The notes under the pieces: generated by a model
Database searches by the model: none
The model's input: only the letters and a program-made list of their open reading frames with translations
What the model was told of the DNA's origin: nothing
Part shown: positions 1-9,936 of the stretch, one piece after another
Layout of the letters: every line of letters starts with the position of its first letter
Numbering within the stretch: the first letter of the stretch is position 1
Translations under genes and position numbers: made by a program
Assembly: GCF_005886145.1 (NCBI RefSeq)
Contig: NZ_CP040504.1
Location: 310,001-374,000, forward strand
Direction: 5' to 3'
Source: Neisseria sp. oral taxon 014 str. F0314
GTDB taxonomy: Bacteria > Pseudomonadota > Gammaproteobacteria > Burkholderiales > Neisseriaceae
Length of the DNA stretch: 64,000 nucleotides

Positions 1-1887
1 ATTGTCGGCATAATTCGGATAATCTTTTACGGTCGATTGCAGATACATCAAGCCAAAGCTCGGACGTAGGGTTTTGTTCAACAAGTTGGCATAGGTATTA
101 AACTCGATACCGCGGCTGCGTTCCATGCCTTGCTCGGAACCGCTATAAGCCAAGCCTGCATTTTTGCGCGCTGCGAAATCAGTTCCTGAAGTCGTATTAC
201 CGAACCAGTACCCTGGGCGTTTGATTTGGAACGCGTTTAAAGTGGTGACAAAGTCGCCCCAGTTTTTGCGTACGCCGACTTCAAATTGGCGGCTGACGCG
301 CGGATCTGCCATCGTTACATGACCGTCGTCATCGGTACGGATGTCGGACGGCTCCAAATCTTCCATATAGTTTCCGTAAACCACCAAATCAGGCTGCGGA
401 ACCCATGCCGCCATCAACATCGGGCTGAAACGGTTCGCATCCGCTTTGCGGCCGTTTAATTTGTTTTTCTGCTCGACGGCTTGGAAACGCCCGCCCAAAG
501 TGAGTCGGTATTTGTTGTCGGCAAAACCAAGCGTGTCAGATACCGCCAAACTGTTTACTTTGATTACGGTATCCAATGAAGGCGTTGCACTCCACGCGCT
601 TCCTAAGTTGGAATCCAATTTTGCCAATTGGGTCGGAATATCAAGGCTTGGATCGATAACGCTGCTTCTTGTTTGACGTGCTCCTTGATAAGTAGTGCGT
701 TTACGGTCGATGCGGTCAAATGCGGTACTCCAGTTGTGACTTACCGGACCGGTTTCAAATTCGCCGCGTGCAGTCAGATTCATACTGAGCGTTTTGAAAC
801 GCTGGTCGGTCAAACGCGCGCGACCCGAATTGTAGGTCAAACCGCTGCTCGTAACGGTAGGAGAGGCGAAATTGCCATAATAGCGCGCATTGTTATAACC
901 AATACCGCCTGTAATTTGGGCATTTTCAAACGCATCCCATTCAAAAGTCAGCATATTGGTCTGACCGCGCGTATTTTGAGCCTGCCAGCTCGGAGCGAGA
1001 TTTACTTTGCCTTCAGGCGCGTCAAACAATCGGCCGTTGGCGTTTTGAATATCCTGCATACGCGCGCGGCCGCCGTTGGTTTTGCGTTTGGCGTAGATGG
1101 AGTCGAACGCCACGCGCAGTGTTTCACCGCGATAGTCGGCATTCAAGGCAAATTCTTTGTTGTCCTCGCTGTAACCGTGGCGCGGGGTGTCGCCGTGGCG
1201 CAGTTTGCCGTTGGCGCGCACGCCGAATTCTTTGTTTTCGCCGAAGCGTTGACCCAAGTCGAATGTGCCTTGGGCGCGGTTGTTGCTGAACCAGCCCAAA
1301 CCGATTTTGCGGTTGCCTTCATCAGCGGCTTTTTTGGTTTCGATATTGACGGAACCGGATACCGCGCCTTCAGGGTCCATGCCGTTTACGGCGGTGGACG
1401 CGCCTTTAATCAGTTGCGCGGAGCCGACTTGTACGCTGGCCGTGCCTTGCGTGCCGTACATACCTGCCAAACCGTTGACGCTGAATTGGCGCGCATCAAG
1501 CTGATAACCGCGGAAATACAAGCCGGTCAATGTGTTGCTTTCGCCGCCGAACTGCCAAACGGACGCGTCTTTTTTTGCAACGGCATCCACCAAAGTACGC
1601 GCTTCGGTGTTGTTGAGGGCTTGTTCGTCGTAGTTGACGACGGTAATCGGCGCGGTAAAGGCGTTGGCTTTGCCCAATACGCCCAAGTTCACGCGGTCGC
1701 GCAAGTCGCCGTCGCTGGCGATGGAGTAAGAACGGGCGGCTTTGACGCGTTTGGCGTCGGCGCGGACTTCCACTTGCTGCAATTCCGTCTGCTGCGCATT
1801 GGTAGCGGTGGTCGCGGCTGTTTCTTCTGCCGCATAAGAGAATGTGCTCATAATCAAGAGCGGCATCAAGGCTAATCTACTTTTCAT
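1..1887 (-). CDS. TonB-dependent siderophore receptor (3' end beyond window)
   Basis: Outer-membrane gated channel for a ferric siderophore or similar ligand, energised by TonB-ExbBD. 629 codons are visible and the C-terminal barrel strands run off the left edge. Residues 1-20 are a signal peptide ending SYA. A plug domain follows at about 40-190, with recognisable segments such as LYFRGYQ and GSVNIETK, then alternating polar/aromatic barrel strands. The start is the ATG at 1887, the only one placed directly before a signal peptide. A divergent ABC transporter lies 250 bp away. A perfect AT-rich palindrome upstream could be a Fur operator. The substrate cannot be told from sequence; FpvA/ferrichrome-type receptors are the closest style I recognise. 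Confidence 0.9.
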   Translation of the reverse strand, partial: MKSRLALMPLLIMSTFSYAAEETAATTATNAQQTELQQVEVRADAKRVKAARSYSIASDGDLRDRVNLGVLGKANAFTAPITVVNYDEQALNNTEARTLVDAVAKKDASVWQFGGESNTLTGLYFRGYQLDARQFSVNGLAGMYGTQGTASVQVGSAQLIKGASTAVNGMDPEGAVSGSVNIETKKAADEGNRKIGLGWFSNNRAQGTFDLGQRFGENKEFGVRANGKLRHGDTPRHGYSEDNKEFALNADYRGETLRVAFDSIYAKRKTNGGRARMQDIQNANGRLFDAPEGKVNLAPSWQAQNTRGQTNMLTFEWDAFENAQITGGIGYNNARYYGNFASPTVTSSGLTYNSGRARLTDQRFKTLSMNLTARGEFETGPVSHNWSTAFDRIDRKRTTYQGARQTRSSVIDPSLDIPTQLAKLDSNLGSAWSATPSLDTVIKVNSLAVSDTLGFADNKYRLTLGGRFQAVEQKNKLNGRKADANRFSPMLMAAWVPQPDLVVYGNYMEDLEPSDIRTDDDGHVTMADPRVSRQFEVGVRKNWGDFVTTLNAFQIKRPGYWFGNTTSGTDFAARKNAGLAYSGSEQGMERSRGIEFNTYANLLNKTLRPSFGLMYLQSTVKDYPNYADN

Positions 1888-1946
1888 ATATTCCTTCGGA
1901 TGTCTAAAATTTTGAGTTAAAAATCACAAAGTAATTTTGCTTCGGA

Positions 1947-1952
1947 ATTATA
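1947..1952 (-). promoter_or_regulatory. Candidate -10 box for the TonB receptor
   Basis: On the minus strand this reads TATAAT, 60 bp upstream of the receptor ATG. The -35 region about 17 bp further up is weak, which would suit an activated or Fur-controlled promoter. Confidence 0.4.
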
Positions 1953-1983
1953 TTTGATAACATTCTGCTTTTCTATAACAATG

Positions 1984-1996
1984 AACAATAATTGTT
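1984..1996. promoter_or_regulatory. AT-rich palindrome, Fur-box-like
   Basis: AACAATAATTGTT is a perfect 6-1-6 inverted repeat in the gap between the TonB receptor and the divergent ABC transporter. Its AT-rich dyad form and position near an iron-type receptor gene suggest a Fur site. The match to the GATAATnATTATC consensus is only partial. Confidence 0.4.
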
Positions 1997-2139
1997 TTTA
2001 AAAATAAAAAATGCAACACCAAGTAAAACGGTTTTTAAGCAGATAATGCTAAAAATTGTACCTTATTCACTTAAATATATTCATATCTTATAAACTGCCT
2101 CTTTTCAGACGGCCTCACTTACAACCGAAACATACCAAT

Positions 2140-3909
2140 ATGCAAAAATGGCAAACCGAGCTTTATTCCACGCCGTCTTGGCTGTTACAGACCTTATTGA
2201 TGGTCGCCGCCGCCTCGGCGGTGATTCTGTTTTTGGCACGCAAAACGCGCTTCGGGCGCGAGTTTGCCTATATCCTGCGGCTGTGCCTAACGCCGAAAAG
2301 CGCGGTCAAAGTATTGCTGCTGATTACGGCGATGATTGCGCTGCTATTAACCGAAGTGCGGCTGAATGTATTGAGTACTTTTATGTCCAAAGGACTTTAC
2401 GACTCGATGCAGGATTTAAACGCCTCCGCGTTTTGGATGTTTGCAGCGATGAACGCGGGCGTGGTGTTGGTGCGGGCGTTTAACAACGTCGTCAACGACT
2501 TTCTCGATCAAGGCTTGGCGATTAAATGGTCGGAGCGGCTGAATGAAGTGCTGACGACACGCTGGCTTGCCGACAAAAACTACTACCGACTGCAAATGCG
2601 CCGCCATGCGCCGGACAATATCGACCAGCGTATCCAACAAGACGCACAGGATTTCATCGCCTCGACCATAGAATTTGTGCGCGGCATGGTCAATTCGGTC
2701 GTTACCTCGCTGGAATTTGCCGTTGTTTTGTGGGGCTTGGCGGGCATCCTGACCGTGTTCGGTTTCGACATTCCGCACGGCATCGTTTGGTTTGTCTATA
2801 TGTTTGTGATTTTGGCGACCTTTATCGCCATGTGGATAGGCAACCCGTTGATTCGTTACAACTATGAAAACGAAAAGCTCAACGGCGACTACCGTTATTC
2901 CCTCATCCGCGTGCGCGACCACGCCGAAAGCGTGGCGTTTTACAGCGGCGAAAAACACGAACACGACCAGCTTGCCGACCGCTTCAAAGCCATTATCCGC
3001 AACCGTTGGCGCATCGCCCGCCAAAGCGTCTGCCTGAGCGGCTTTAACGACATGTTTACCAACGGAATCAAGCTCTTCCCCATTATTTTGCAAGCCCCGC
3101 GCCTGTTTGCCGGACAAATCAAAATCGGCGACATTCAGCAGACCGTCCAAGCCTTCGCACGACTGCAAAACGCCCTCTCCTTCTTTCGGATGTTCTACAA
3201 CAAATTCACCGCCTACCGCGCCCGACTGGAGCGTCTGTACGGATTCTTGCTGAGTACGGAAGAACAACACAGCGCGCAGCAACCTGACATTACCGAAGTT
3301 TCAGACGACCTCTCGCTGGAAAACGTCGCCCTGTTCCGCCACAACGGCGAAATCCTGTTGAGTGGCATCAACGTCAACCTCAAAAGCGGCGATTCCCTGC
3401 TGATACGAGGCCCGAGCGGTTGCGGCAAAACTTCGCTGCTGCGCGCGCTGGCGGGGCTTTGGCCGTTCGGCAGCAGCGGTAAAGTCAGCCGTCCGCCGCA
3501 TCAAGACATCCTCTTCCTGCCGCAACGCCCGTACACGGCGCAAGGCAGCCTGCGCGACGCGATTTGTTACCCTAACATCGACAAACAGCATCCCGAACTA
3601 GCCGAAGCCATGAATACCTGCCGCTTAGATTATCTGATTGATAAATTAGACAAAACCGACGACTGGCAACACAAACTCTCCCCAGGCGAACTGCAACGTG
3701 TCGCCTTCGTCCGCGCCCTGCTCTCGCAGCCCAAAGTCATCCTGCTCGACGAAGCTACCGCCGCCTTGGACGAACCGACCGAAGCCTTGCTCTACCGCGC
3801 CCTGAAACAAAAACTGCCGCAGAGCATCATCATCAGCATCGGCCACCGCAGCACGCTCAACGAGTTTCACGATTTCCAACTTGATGTCGGCAACGTAGCT
3901 TGCGATTGA
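2140..3909 (+). CDS. SbmA/YddA-type ABC transporter, permease fused to ATPase
   Basis: Inner-membrane half-transporter of 589 residues with permease and ATPase in one chain, of the ABC_membrane_2 family (YddA, Rv1819c, SbmA-like). Such proteins move peptides, cobalamin or related compounds. The membrane domain covers about residues 15-330. The nucleotide-binding domain shows Walker A GPSGCGKTS near 424, a signature LSPGELQR near 512, Walker B VILLDEATAALDE near 535 and the switch His in IGHRS near 567. An upstream extension from 2056 is in frame, but it would translate a DUS and lacks an obvious ribosome site, so I chose MQKWQTEL. It faces the TonB receptor, so a joint role in uptake is possible but unproven. 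A mucosa-type DUS lies inside at 3300. Confidence 0.88.
   Translation: MQKWQTELYSTPSWLLQTLLMVAAASAVILFLARKTRFGREFAYILRLCLTPKSAVKVLLLITAMIALLLTEVRLNVLSTFMSKGLYDSMQDLNASAFWMFAAMNAGVVLVRAFNNVVNDFLDQGLAIKWSERLNEVLTTRWLADKNYYRLQMRRHAPDNIDQRIQQDAQDFIASTIEFVRGMVNSVVTSLEFAVVLWGLAGILTVFGFDIPHGIVWFVYMFVILATFIAMWIGNPLIRYNYENEKLNGDYRYSLIRVRDHAESVAFYSGEKHEHDQLADRFKAIIRNRWRIARQSVCLSGFNDMFTNGIKLFPIILQAPRLFAGQIKIGDIQQTVQAFARLQNALSFFRMFYNKFTAYRARLERLYGFLLSTEEQHSAQQPDITEVSDDLSLENVALFRHNGEILLSGINVNLKSGDSLLIRGPSGCGKTSLLRALAGLWPFGSSGKVSRPPHQDILFLPQRPYTAQGSLRDAICYPNIDKQHPELAEAMNTCRLDYLIDKLDKTDDWQHKLSPGELQRVAFVRALLSQPKVILLDEATAALDEPTEALLYRALKQKLPQSIIISIGHRSTLNEFHDFQLDVGNVACD
3300..3311 (-). repeat. mucosa-dialect DUS inside the ABC transporter gene
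   Basis: Reads AGGTCGTCTGAA on the minus strand, whereas most of the window uses AGGCCGTCTGAA. It is the first of four such copies between 3.3 and 4.3 kb. Confidence 0.85.
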
Positions 3910-3922
3910 ATTTAAAGCAACG

Positions 3923-3997
3923 AGGTCGTCTGAAAACCCGTAAGGGTTTCGCCAAAACGAGCGCAGCGAGTTTCGCTAAAACTTTTTCAGACGACCT
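3923..3997 (+). terminator. Inverted pair of mucosa-dialect DUS
   Basis: AGGTCGTCTGAA at 3923-3934 and its complement at 3986-3997 can form a stem with a roughly 50-nt loop just after the ABC transporter stop. Both arms carry the T variant, so the pair arrived or changed together. Confidence 0.6.
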
Positions 3998-4039
3998 TTC
4001 TGCTAAAATGACGCGCCTCAAATACAAGGGAAACCCGCC

Positions 4040-5350
4040 ATGCACGAAATCAAATGCCCGCACTGCCACACCGCGTTTACCGTCAACGAAGCCAGTTACG
4101 CCGACATCCTGAACCAAGTCCGCACCCAAGAATTTCAAACCGAAATCCACGAGCGCCTGCAACAGGCGCAGATGCAGTTTCAAAGCGATATGCAGCTTGC
4201 CCAAGCGCAGGCGCAAAATCAGTTCGACAAAATCCTAGCCGACAAAAACCACGAAATCGCCGCCCTATCCAACCAAATCAACGCCTACGAAAAAGACAGC
4301 AAACTCGCCGCCGCCGAAATCGAAGGTCGTCTGAAAGCGCAAATCGCCGAGCAGGATAAATTGATTGCCGAGCTGAAAGCGCAGGCAAAATCGCTGGAAA
4401 CGGCGAAAAACATGGAAAAAGAGCTGGAAATCACCAAAGCCGTTGCCGAAAAAGAGCGCGAATTGGGCAATTTGAACACGCAGCTCATGCTGCAATCCAA
4501 AGAAAACCAGTTGGAAAAACAAAGCCTGCGCGAAAAATACGAGGCCGAACTCAAACAAAAAGACGAAACCATCGCCTTCTATAAAGATTTCAAAGCCAGA
4601 CAGTCCACCAAAATGATAGGCGAAAGCCTAGAGCAGCACTGCGAAACCGAATTCAACCGCATCCGCACCACCGCCTTTCCCCAAGCAGTCTTCGGCAAGG
4701 ACAACGACGCCAAAACCGGCAGCAAAGGCGACTACATCTACCGCGAAACCGATGAAGAAGGCAACGAAATCATCTCCATCATGTTCGAGATGAAAAACGA
4801 AAACGACGAAACCGCCACCAAAAAGAAAAACGAACACTTTTTCAAAGAGTTGGACAAAGACCGCAAAGAAAAAAACTGCGAATACGCCGTCCTCGTCTCA
4901 CTTTTGGAAGCCGACAGCGTACTCTATAACAACGGCATCGTCGACGTGTCCTATGCCTACCCGAAAATGTACGTCGTGCGCCCGCAGTTCTTCATCCCCA
5001 TCGTCTCCCTGTTACGCAACGCTGCGCTCAATTCATTGAAATACAAACAAGAATTGGCGCAAATGCGCGCGCAAAACATCGACATCACACACTTTGAAGA
5101 AGACTTGGACAAGTTCAAAACCGACTTCGCCCGCAATTACGAACTCGCCAGCCGCAAGTTTCAAACCGCCATCGACGAAATCGACAAAACCATCAGCCAC
5201 CTGCAAAAAACCAAAGAAGCCCTGCTTTCTTCGGAAAACAACCTGCGCCTCGCCAACAACAAAGCAACCGATTTGACCGTCAAAAAATTAGTACGCAAAA
5301 ACCCAACCATGAAGGCCGCCTTTGCCGCGTTGGAGAAAAAAGAGGATTGA
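4040..5350 (+). CDS. DUF2130 family coiled-coil protein
   Basis: 436-residue cytoplasmic protein of unknown function. The N-terminus has a small zinc-ribbon-like motif, CPHCHTAF, at residues 6-13. About 30-190 is a long charged coiled coil rich in Glu, Lys and Gln. About 195-370 is the DUF2130 domain, with the segment [20 protein letters not shown] and a nuclease-like FEMKNE; restriction-like folds are suspected for this family. A final coiled coil ends at KKED. The gene stands alone between DUS elements. A mucosa-dialect DUS is embedded in frame at 4324. Assignment to the family is firm; function is not known. Confidence 0.88.
   Translation: MHEIKCPHCHTAFTVNEASYADILNQVRTQEFQTEIHERLQQAQMQFQSDMQLAQAQAQNQFDKILADKNHEIAALSNQINAYEKDSKLAAAEIEGRLKAQIAEQDKLIAELKAQAKSLETAKNMEKELEITKAVAEKERELGNLNTQLMLQSKENQLEKQSLREKYEAELKQKDETIAFYKDFKARQSTKMIGESLEQHCETEFNRIRTTAFPQAVFGKDNDAKTGSKGDYIYRETDEEGNEIISIMFEMKNENDETATKKKNEHFFKELDKDRKEKNCEYAVLVSLLEADSVLYNNGIVDVSYAYPKMYVVRPQFFIPIVSLLRNAALNSLKYKQELAQMRAQNIDITHFEEDLDKFKTDFARNYELASRKFQTAIDEIDKTISHLQKTKEALLSSENNLRLANNKATDLTVKKLVRKNPTMKAAFAALEKKED
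4324..4335 (+). repeat. mucosa-dialect DUS inside the DUF2130 gene
   Basis: AGGTCGTCTGAA lies in frame within the coding sequence and contributes to the residues GRLK. Confidence 0.85.
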
Positions 5351-5407
5351 GGCCGTCTGAAAACTGCCGAACCCAATCCATTATTTTTAATTCGGAATAT
5401 ACAAATC

Positions 5408-6658
5408 ATGAAAACCTACCTCGTCGGCGGCGCCGTCCGCGATTATCTTTTAGGTTTGCCCGTCAAAGACCGCGACTGGGTGGTCGTCGGCGCCGACGCG
5501 CAAACCATGCTGGCGCAAGGCTTCCAGCCGGTCGGCAAAGATTTTCCCGTGTTCCTCCATCCCGACACCCACGAAGAATACGCCCTCGCCCGTACCGAGC
5601 GCAAAACTGCCAAGGGCTATGCCGGTTTCAGTTTCCACGCCGACAAAGACGTTACGCTGGAGCAAGACTTGATGCGCCGCGACCTGACCATCAACGCGAT
5701 GGCGCAGGATTCAGACGGCCTCATCGACCCCTTCGGCGGACAACAGGATTTGGCGGCGGGCATTTTGCGCCACGTTTCCCCCGCCTTTGCCGAAGACCCC
5801 GTCCGCATCCTGCGTACCGCCCGCTTTGCCGCGCGCTACGGGTTTGAAATCGCCGAAGAAACCATGAGACTGATGCGGCAGATGGTGGAAAACGGTGAAG
5901 CGGACGCTTTGGTTGCCGAGCGCGTCTGGCAGGAGTTGGCGAAAGGTCTGATGGAAAAAAATCCCCGCAGGATGATTGAAGTATTGCGCGAATGCGGCGC
6001 ACTCAAAGTCTTGCTGCCCGAAGTCGATGCCCTCTTCGGCGTGCCGCAACGCGCCGACTATCATCCCGAAATCGACAGCGGCATCCATACCCTGATGACG
6101 CTGCAACGCGCCGCCGATATGGGTCTGAGCCTGCCCGAACGCTACGCCGCCCTGCTGCACGATTTGGGCAAAGCCAAAACCCCGCCCGACATCCTGCCCA
6201 AACACCACGGACACGACCTCGCCGGCGTCGAACCCGTGCGCGAAGTCAATCAGAAGCTGCGCGCGCCGAGACACTGTGCCGAGCTTGCCGAACTTGTCTG
6301 CCGCTGGCACATCATGTTCCACCAAGTCGGGCAGCTCAAAAGCAAAACCATTCTGAAGGTTTTGCAAAAAACCGATGCCTTCCGCCGCCCCGAACGTTTC
6401 GCCGCCGCCCTGAACGTCTGCATTGCCGATACGCAAGGCCGTCTGAACCGCGAACACACGCCCTACCCCCAGCGCGCGCACTGGCTCGCCCTGCTCGAAG
6501 CCGCCAATCAGGTGGATTCGGGCAAAATCGCCGCCGAATGCCGCACGCAGGGAAAAGCCCACCTCATTGCCGAACAAATCGACCGCGCACGGCTGGAACG
6601 GATTGCCCCGCTGCAAAAAGCGTATCAACTCGATTCGGCAGACCTCAGCCATTATTGA
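5408..6658 (+). CDS. cca: Multifunctional CCA-adding tRNA nucleotidyltransferase
   Basis: Adds or repairs the 3' CCA of tRNA. The N-terminal nucleotidyltransferase domain has GGAVRD at residues 8-13, DRDW near 21 and the head-domain stretch QDLMRRDLTINAMA near 86-99. The second half holds an HD phosphohydrolase domain with LLHDLGK near 250, which in the E. coli enzyme gives phosphatase and 2',3'-cyclic phosphodiesterase activity. 416 residues is close to the E. coli length. The ATG is preceded by an AT-rich leader after a DUS at 5350. It is convergent with the mlaC-like gene, and a DUS hairpin separates the two. Confidence 0.96.
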   Translation: MKTYLVGGAVRDYLLGLPVKDRDWVVVGADAQTMLAQGFQPVGKDFPVFLHPDTHEEYALARTERKTAKGYAGFSFHADKDVTLEQDLMRRDLTINAMAQDSDGLIDPFGGQQDLAAGILRHVSPAFAEDPVRILRTARFAARYGFEIAEETMRLMRQMVENGEADALVAERVWQELAKGLMEKNPRRMIEVLRECGALKVLLPEVDALFGVPQRADYHPEIDSGIHTLMTLQRAADMGLSLPERYAALLHDLGKAKTPPDILPKHHGHDLAGVEPVREVNQKLRAPRHCAELAELVCRWHIMFHQVGQLKSKTILKVLQKTDAFRRPERFAAALNVCIADTQGRLNREHTPYPQRAHWLALLEAANQVDSGKIAAECRTQGKAHLIAEQIDRARLERIAPLQKAYQLDSADLSHY

Positions 6659-6677
6659 TCCGCCGACAAATGCAAAA

Positions 6678-6708
6678 AGGCCGTCTGAAACCTTGTTTCA
6701 GACGGCCT
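6678..6708. terminator. DUS inverted-pair terminator between cca and mlaC-like gene
   Basis: AGGCCGTCTGAA at 6678-6689 pairs with its complement at 6697-6708 across a 7-nt loop. It lies between two convergent genes and can serve both. Confidence 0.8.
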
Positions 6709-6721
6709 GATATGATTGGAT

Positions 6722-7321
6722 TTACTGTTTTTTCAAACCTTTAGCCTTCACCGTGGTAATCGTGCCGTCGATGCCTTTCTGTTTAATCAGTTCGGCAAAC
6801 TGATTGCGGTAAATCGTTACCAGACTCGCACCGTCCAAGCGGATGTTGTAAACCTTGTAAACCGGACCGGATTGGTAAAGCTGATAGGCGACTTCGTATT
6901 TCGCGCCGCTTTTGGTCTGGATTTCGGAAAATACGTCGAATTTGTTGCCGTTGGCGGTCATTTTCGGCAGCAGCTTCACTTGCGCGTCGGCCGCGCCGAC
7001 CAAGGCTGAATGCGAATACATGCCGATAATCATCTCTTTGAAGGCATTAATAAATTCGCTTTTCTGTTTGTCGGTAAACTCGCGCCACGGCGCGCCGACC
7101 GCCAGCGCGGAAATGCGCTCGTAATCCAGATAACGGTTGGCGTAATTTTCAATCTGTTTGATTTTCTGCTGCTCGCTCAGAGAGCTGTCGCGCGCGATTT
7201 TCAATACGGTATCGATATTCTGCTGCGCCTGCACTTGGGCAGGGTGGGACTGGGCGGCAGCATACGGAGCCACGACAGCCATCGGCGCCGCCAATATGAA
7301 GGCAGATAAATAACGGTTCAT
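6722..7321 (-). CDS. MlaC-family phospholipid-binding periplasmic protein
   Basis: 199 residues with a cleavable signal peptide (about 1-23, ending AAA before QSHPAQ), followed by the MlaC/Ttg2D domain (QQKIKQIENYANRYLDYERI and TDKQKSEFINAFKEM). Family members ferry phospholipids between the MlaFEDB inner-membrane complex and outer-membrane MlaA. Here no mlaF, mlaE, mlaD or mlaA gene is adjacent, so it is either a paralogue or a relocated mlaC. For that reason no symbol is given. Start is the ATG at 7321 directly before the hydrophobic segment. Confidence 0.87.
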   Translation of the reverse strand: MNRYLSAFILAAPMAVVAPYAAAQSHPAQVQAQQNIDTVLKIARDSSLSEQQKIKQIENYANRYLDYERISALAVGAPWREFTDKQKSEFINAFKEMIIGMYSHSALVGAADAQVKLLPKMTANGNKFDVFSEIQTKSGAKYEVAYQLYQSGPVYKVYNIRLDGASLVTIYRNQFAELIKQKGIDGTITTVKAKGLKKQ

Positions 7322-7406
7322 CGTTCATCCTCAAAAGGAAGTTAAAATACGCGCCATTGTAAGGTTTTCAGGATTAGGAAATTTTAACGGAATGTAAAAC
7401 GAAGAA

Positions 7407-7472
7407 AGGCCGTCTGAAAACGGCGCATCCGGCCTTTACAGACACAACAGGGCTTTTATTTTCAGACGGCCT
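7407..7472 (+). repeat. Inverted DUS pair upstream of the tautomerase gene
   Basis: AGGCCGTCTGAA at 7407-7418 and its complement at 7461-7472 lie between the divergent mlaC-like and tautomerase genes. The loop is about 42 nt, so terminator function is doubtful. Confidence 0.6.
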
Positions 7473-7509
7473 GAAATATCATGGCTGCCTGACTTACTGG
7501 AGGACCATT

Positions 7510-7713
7510 ATGCCTTATGCGAACATTAAAGTAACCGGCGGCAGCGAAGCGCCCACCGCCGAGCAGAAAGCCGAATTAATAGCGGGCGTTACCGAGCTGC
7601 TGGCGCGGGTATTGGGTAAAAATCCTGAAACGACGGTGGTCGTTATCGACGAAGTGGATATGGAAAACTGGGGGATAGGCGGCGAGAGCGTGGCAGTAAG
7701 ACGGCGGAAATAA
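7510..7713 (+). CDS. 4-oxalocrotonate tautomerase family protein
   Basis: 67-residue member of the tautomerase superfamily. After Met removal the chain begins with Pro, the catalytic base of the family (MPYANIKVTGG). Basic residues near the C-terminus (RRRK) fit substrate carboxylate binding. A strong ribosome site, GGAGG, lies seven bases before the ATG. No catechol or other aromatic degradation genes are nearby, so the physiological substrate is unknown. Length is typical for the small tautomerases, which assemble as hexamers. Confidence 0.88.
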   Translation: MPYANIKVTGGSEAPTAEQKAELIAGVTELLARVLGKNPETTVVVIDEVDMENWGIGGESVAVRRRK

Positions 7714-7728
7714 CCGTCGCCCCTGCAC

Positions 7729-9206
<1,478 letters not shown>

Positions 9207-9224
9207 AGATATTAGGAAGCACGC

Positions 9225-9253
9225 ATTATACGCGGCTTGCCGCATTTTGCCAA
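9225..9253 (-). promoter_or_regulatory. ssrA promoter
   Basis: Minus strand: TTGGCA at 9248-9253, a 17-bp spacer, and TATAAT at 9225-9230. It lies about 20 bp upstream of the mature tmRNA 5' end and is among the best sigma-70 matches in the window. Confidence 0.85.
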
Positions 9254-9313
9254 CGCGCGGGCGAAAGTTGGAAGCGTTGCCGGAAAACGTTTAAGATACC
9301 GCAAAACATTTTT

Positions 9314-9348
9314 TTCAGACGGCCTCGGCAACCGAGAGGCCGTCTGAA
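9314..9348. repeat. Inverted DUS pair between ssrA and the DUF1841 gene
   Basis: TTCAGACGGCCT at 9314-9325 and AGGCCGTCTGAA at 9337-9348 form a stem with an 11-nt loop immediately before the DUF1841 start codon. Confidence 0.7.
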
Positions 9349-9364
9349 AACGAGGAAACCGAAT

Positions 9365-9853
9365 ATGTACGATGTCAACACCCATGACGTGCGCCACTTT
9401 TTCGCCCATGTCTGGCAACACCGCTTCTCACCGCTGCAACTGGACGGCTTGCAGCAAAAAGCCCTCAGAATCATCGAAGCCCATCCCGAATACGGCCCCT
9501 ATCTGGAGGATATCGAACAATACCTTGATAAGGAGTGGAGGCCGGAAGACGGCGAGGGCAATCCGTTTCTGCATATGTCGCTGCACCTTTCGCTTCAGGA
9601 ACAGGCCGCCATCGACCAGCCGCCGGGGATACGCGCCATCCATCACCGGCTCTGCGCCCGCCACGGCGGCGACTGGGTGCGCGCCGAACACGAAATGATG
9701 GACGCACTGGCGGAAACGCTGTGGGAAGCCCAGCGTTACGGCCGCGGATTGGATGTCAACGCCTACATGACCCGCCTGCGCAAACTCATCGGGCTGGGGC
9801 CGGAGGAACAGGCACGGATTAATCCGCATGAAGTCGCGTCAAAAAGCGAATGA
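9365..9853 (+). CDS. DUF1841 family protein
   Basis: 162-residue soluble protein of unknown function, recognisable as the betaproteobacterial/gammaproteobacterial DUF1841 family by the N-terminal MYDVNTHDVRHFF, the central HPEYGPYLED and the HMSLHLSLQEQ segment. The start is the ATG after the DUS pair; an in-frame extension to 9131 would read through the ssrA promoter and is not credible. It is convergent with metW across a strong DUS hairpin. Confidence 0.85.
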   Translation: MYDVNTHDVRHFFAHVWQHRFSPLQLDGLQQKALRIIEAHPEYGPYLEDIEQYLDKEWRPEDGEGNPFLHMSLHLSLQEQAAIDQPPGIRAIHHRLCARHGGDWVRAEHEMMDALAETLWEAQRYGRGLDVNAYMTRLRKLIGLGPEEQARINPHEVASKSE

Positions 9854-9877
9854 TAAAAGCCGCGTTTCGGATAAATA

Positions 9878-9920
9878 GATGAAGAGGCCGTCTGAAAAAT
9901 TTTCAGACGGCCTCTTCATC
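9878..9920. terminator. Extended DUS hairpin between DUF1841 and metW
   Basis: The inverted DUS arms at 9885-9896 and 9902-9913 are extended by GATGAAG/CTTCATC, giving a long stem with a very small loop and T-rich flanks. It can terminate both convergent genes. Confidence 0.85.
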
Positions 9921-9936
9921 CGTATCGTCCCGATTA

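Noticed and set aside
628-1875. 415-codon open frame on the plus strand
   Set aside because: It is the exact antisense of the TonB receptor. Its translation has no family features and no ribosome site.
2416-3282. 288-codon minus-strand frame inside the ABC transporter gene
   Set aside because: Antisense shadow. The plus-strand frame has a complete ABC domain architecture.
5711-6652. 313-codon minus-strand frame across cca
   Set aside because: Antisense shadow caused by high third-position GC; cca has all expected motifs on the plus strand.
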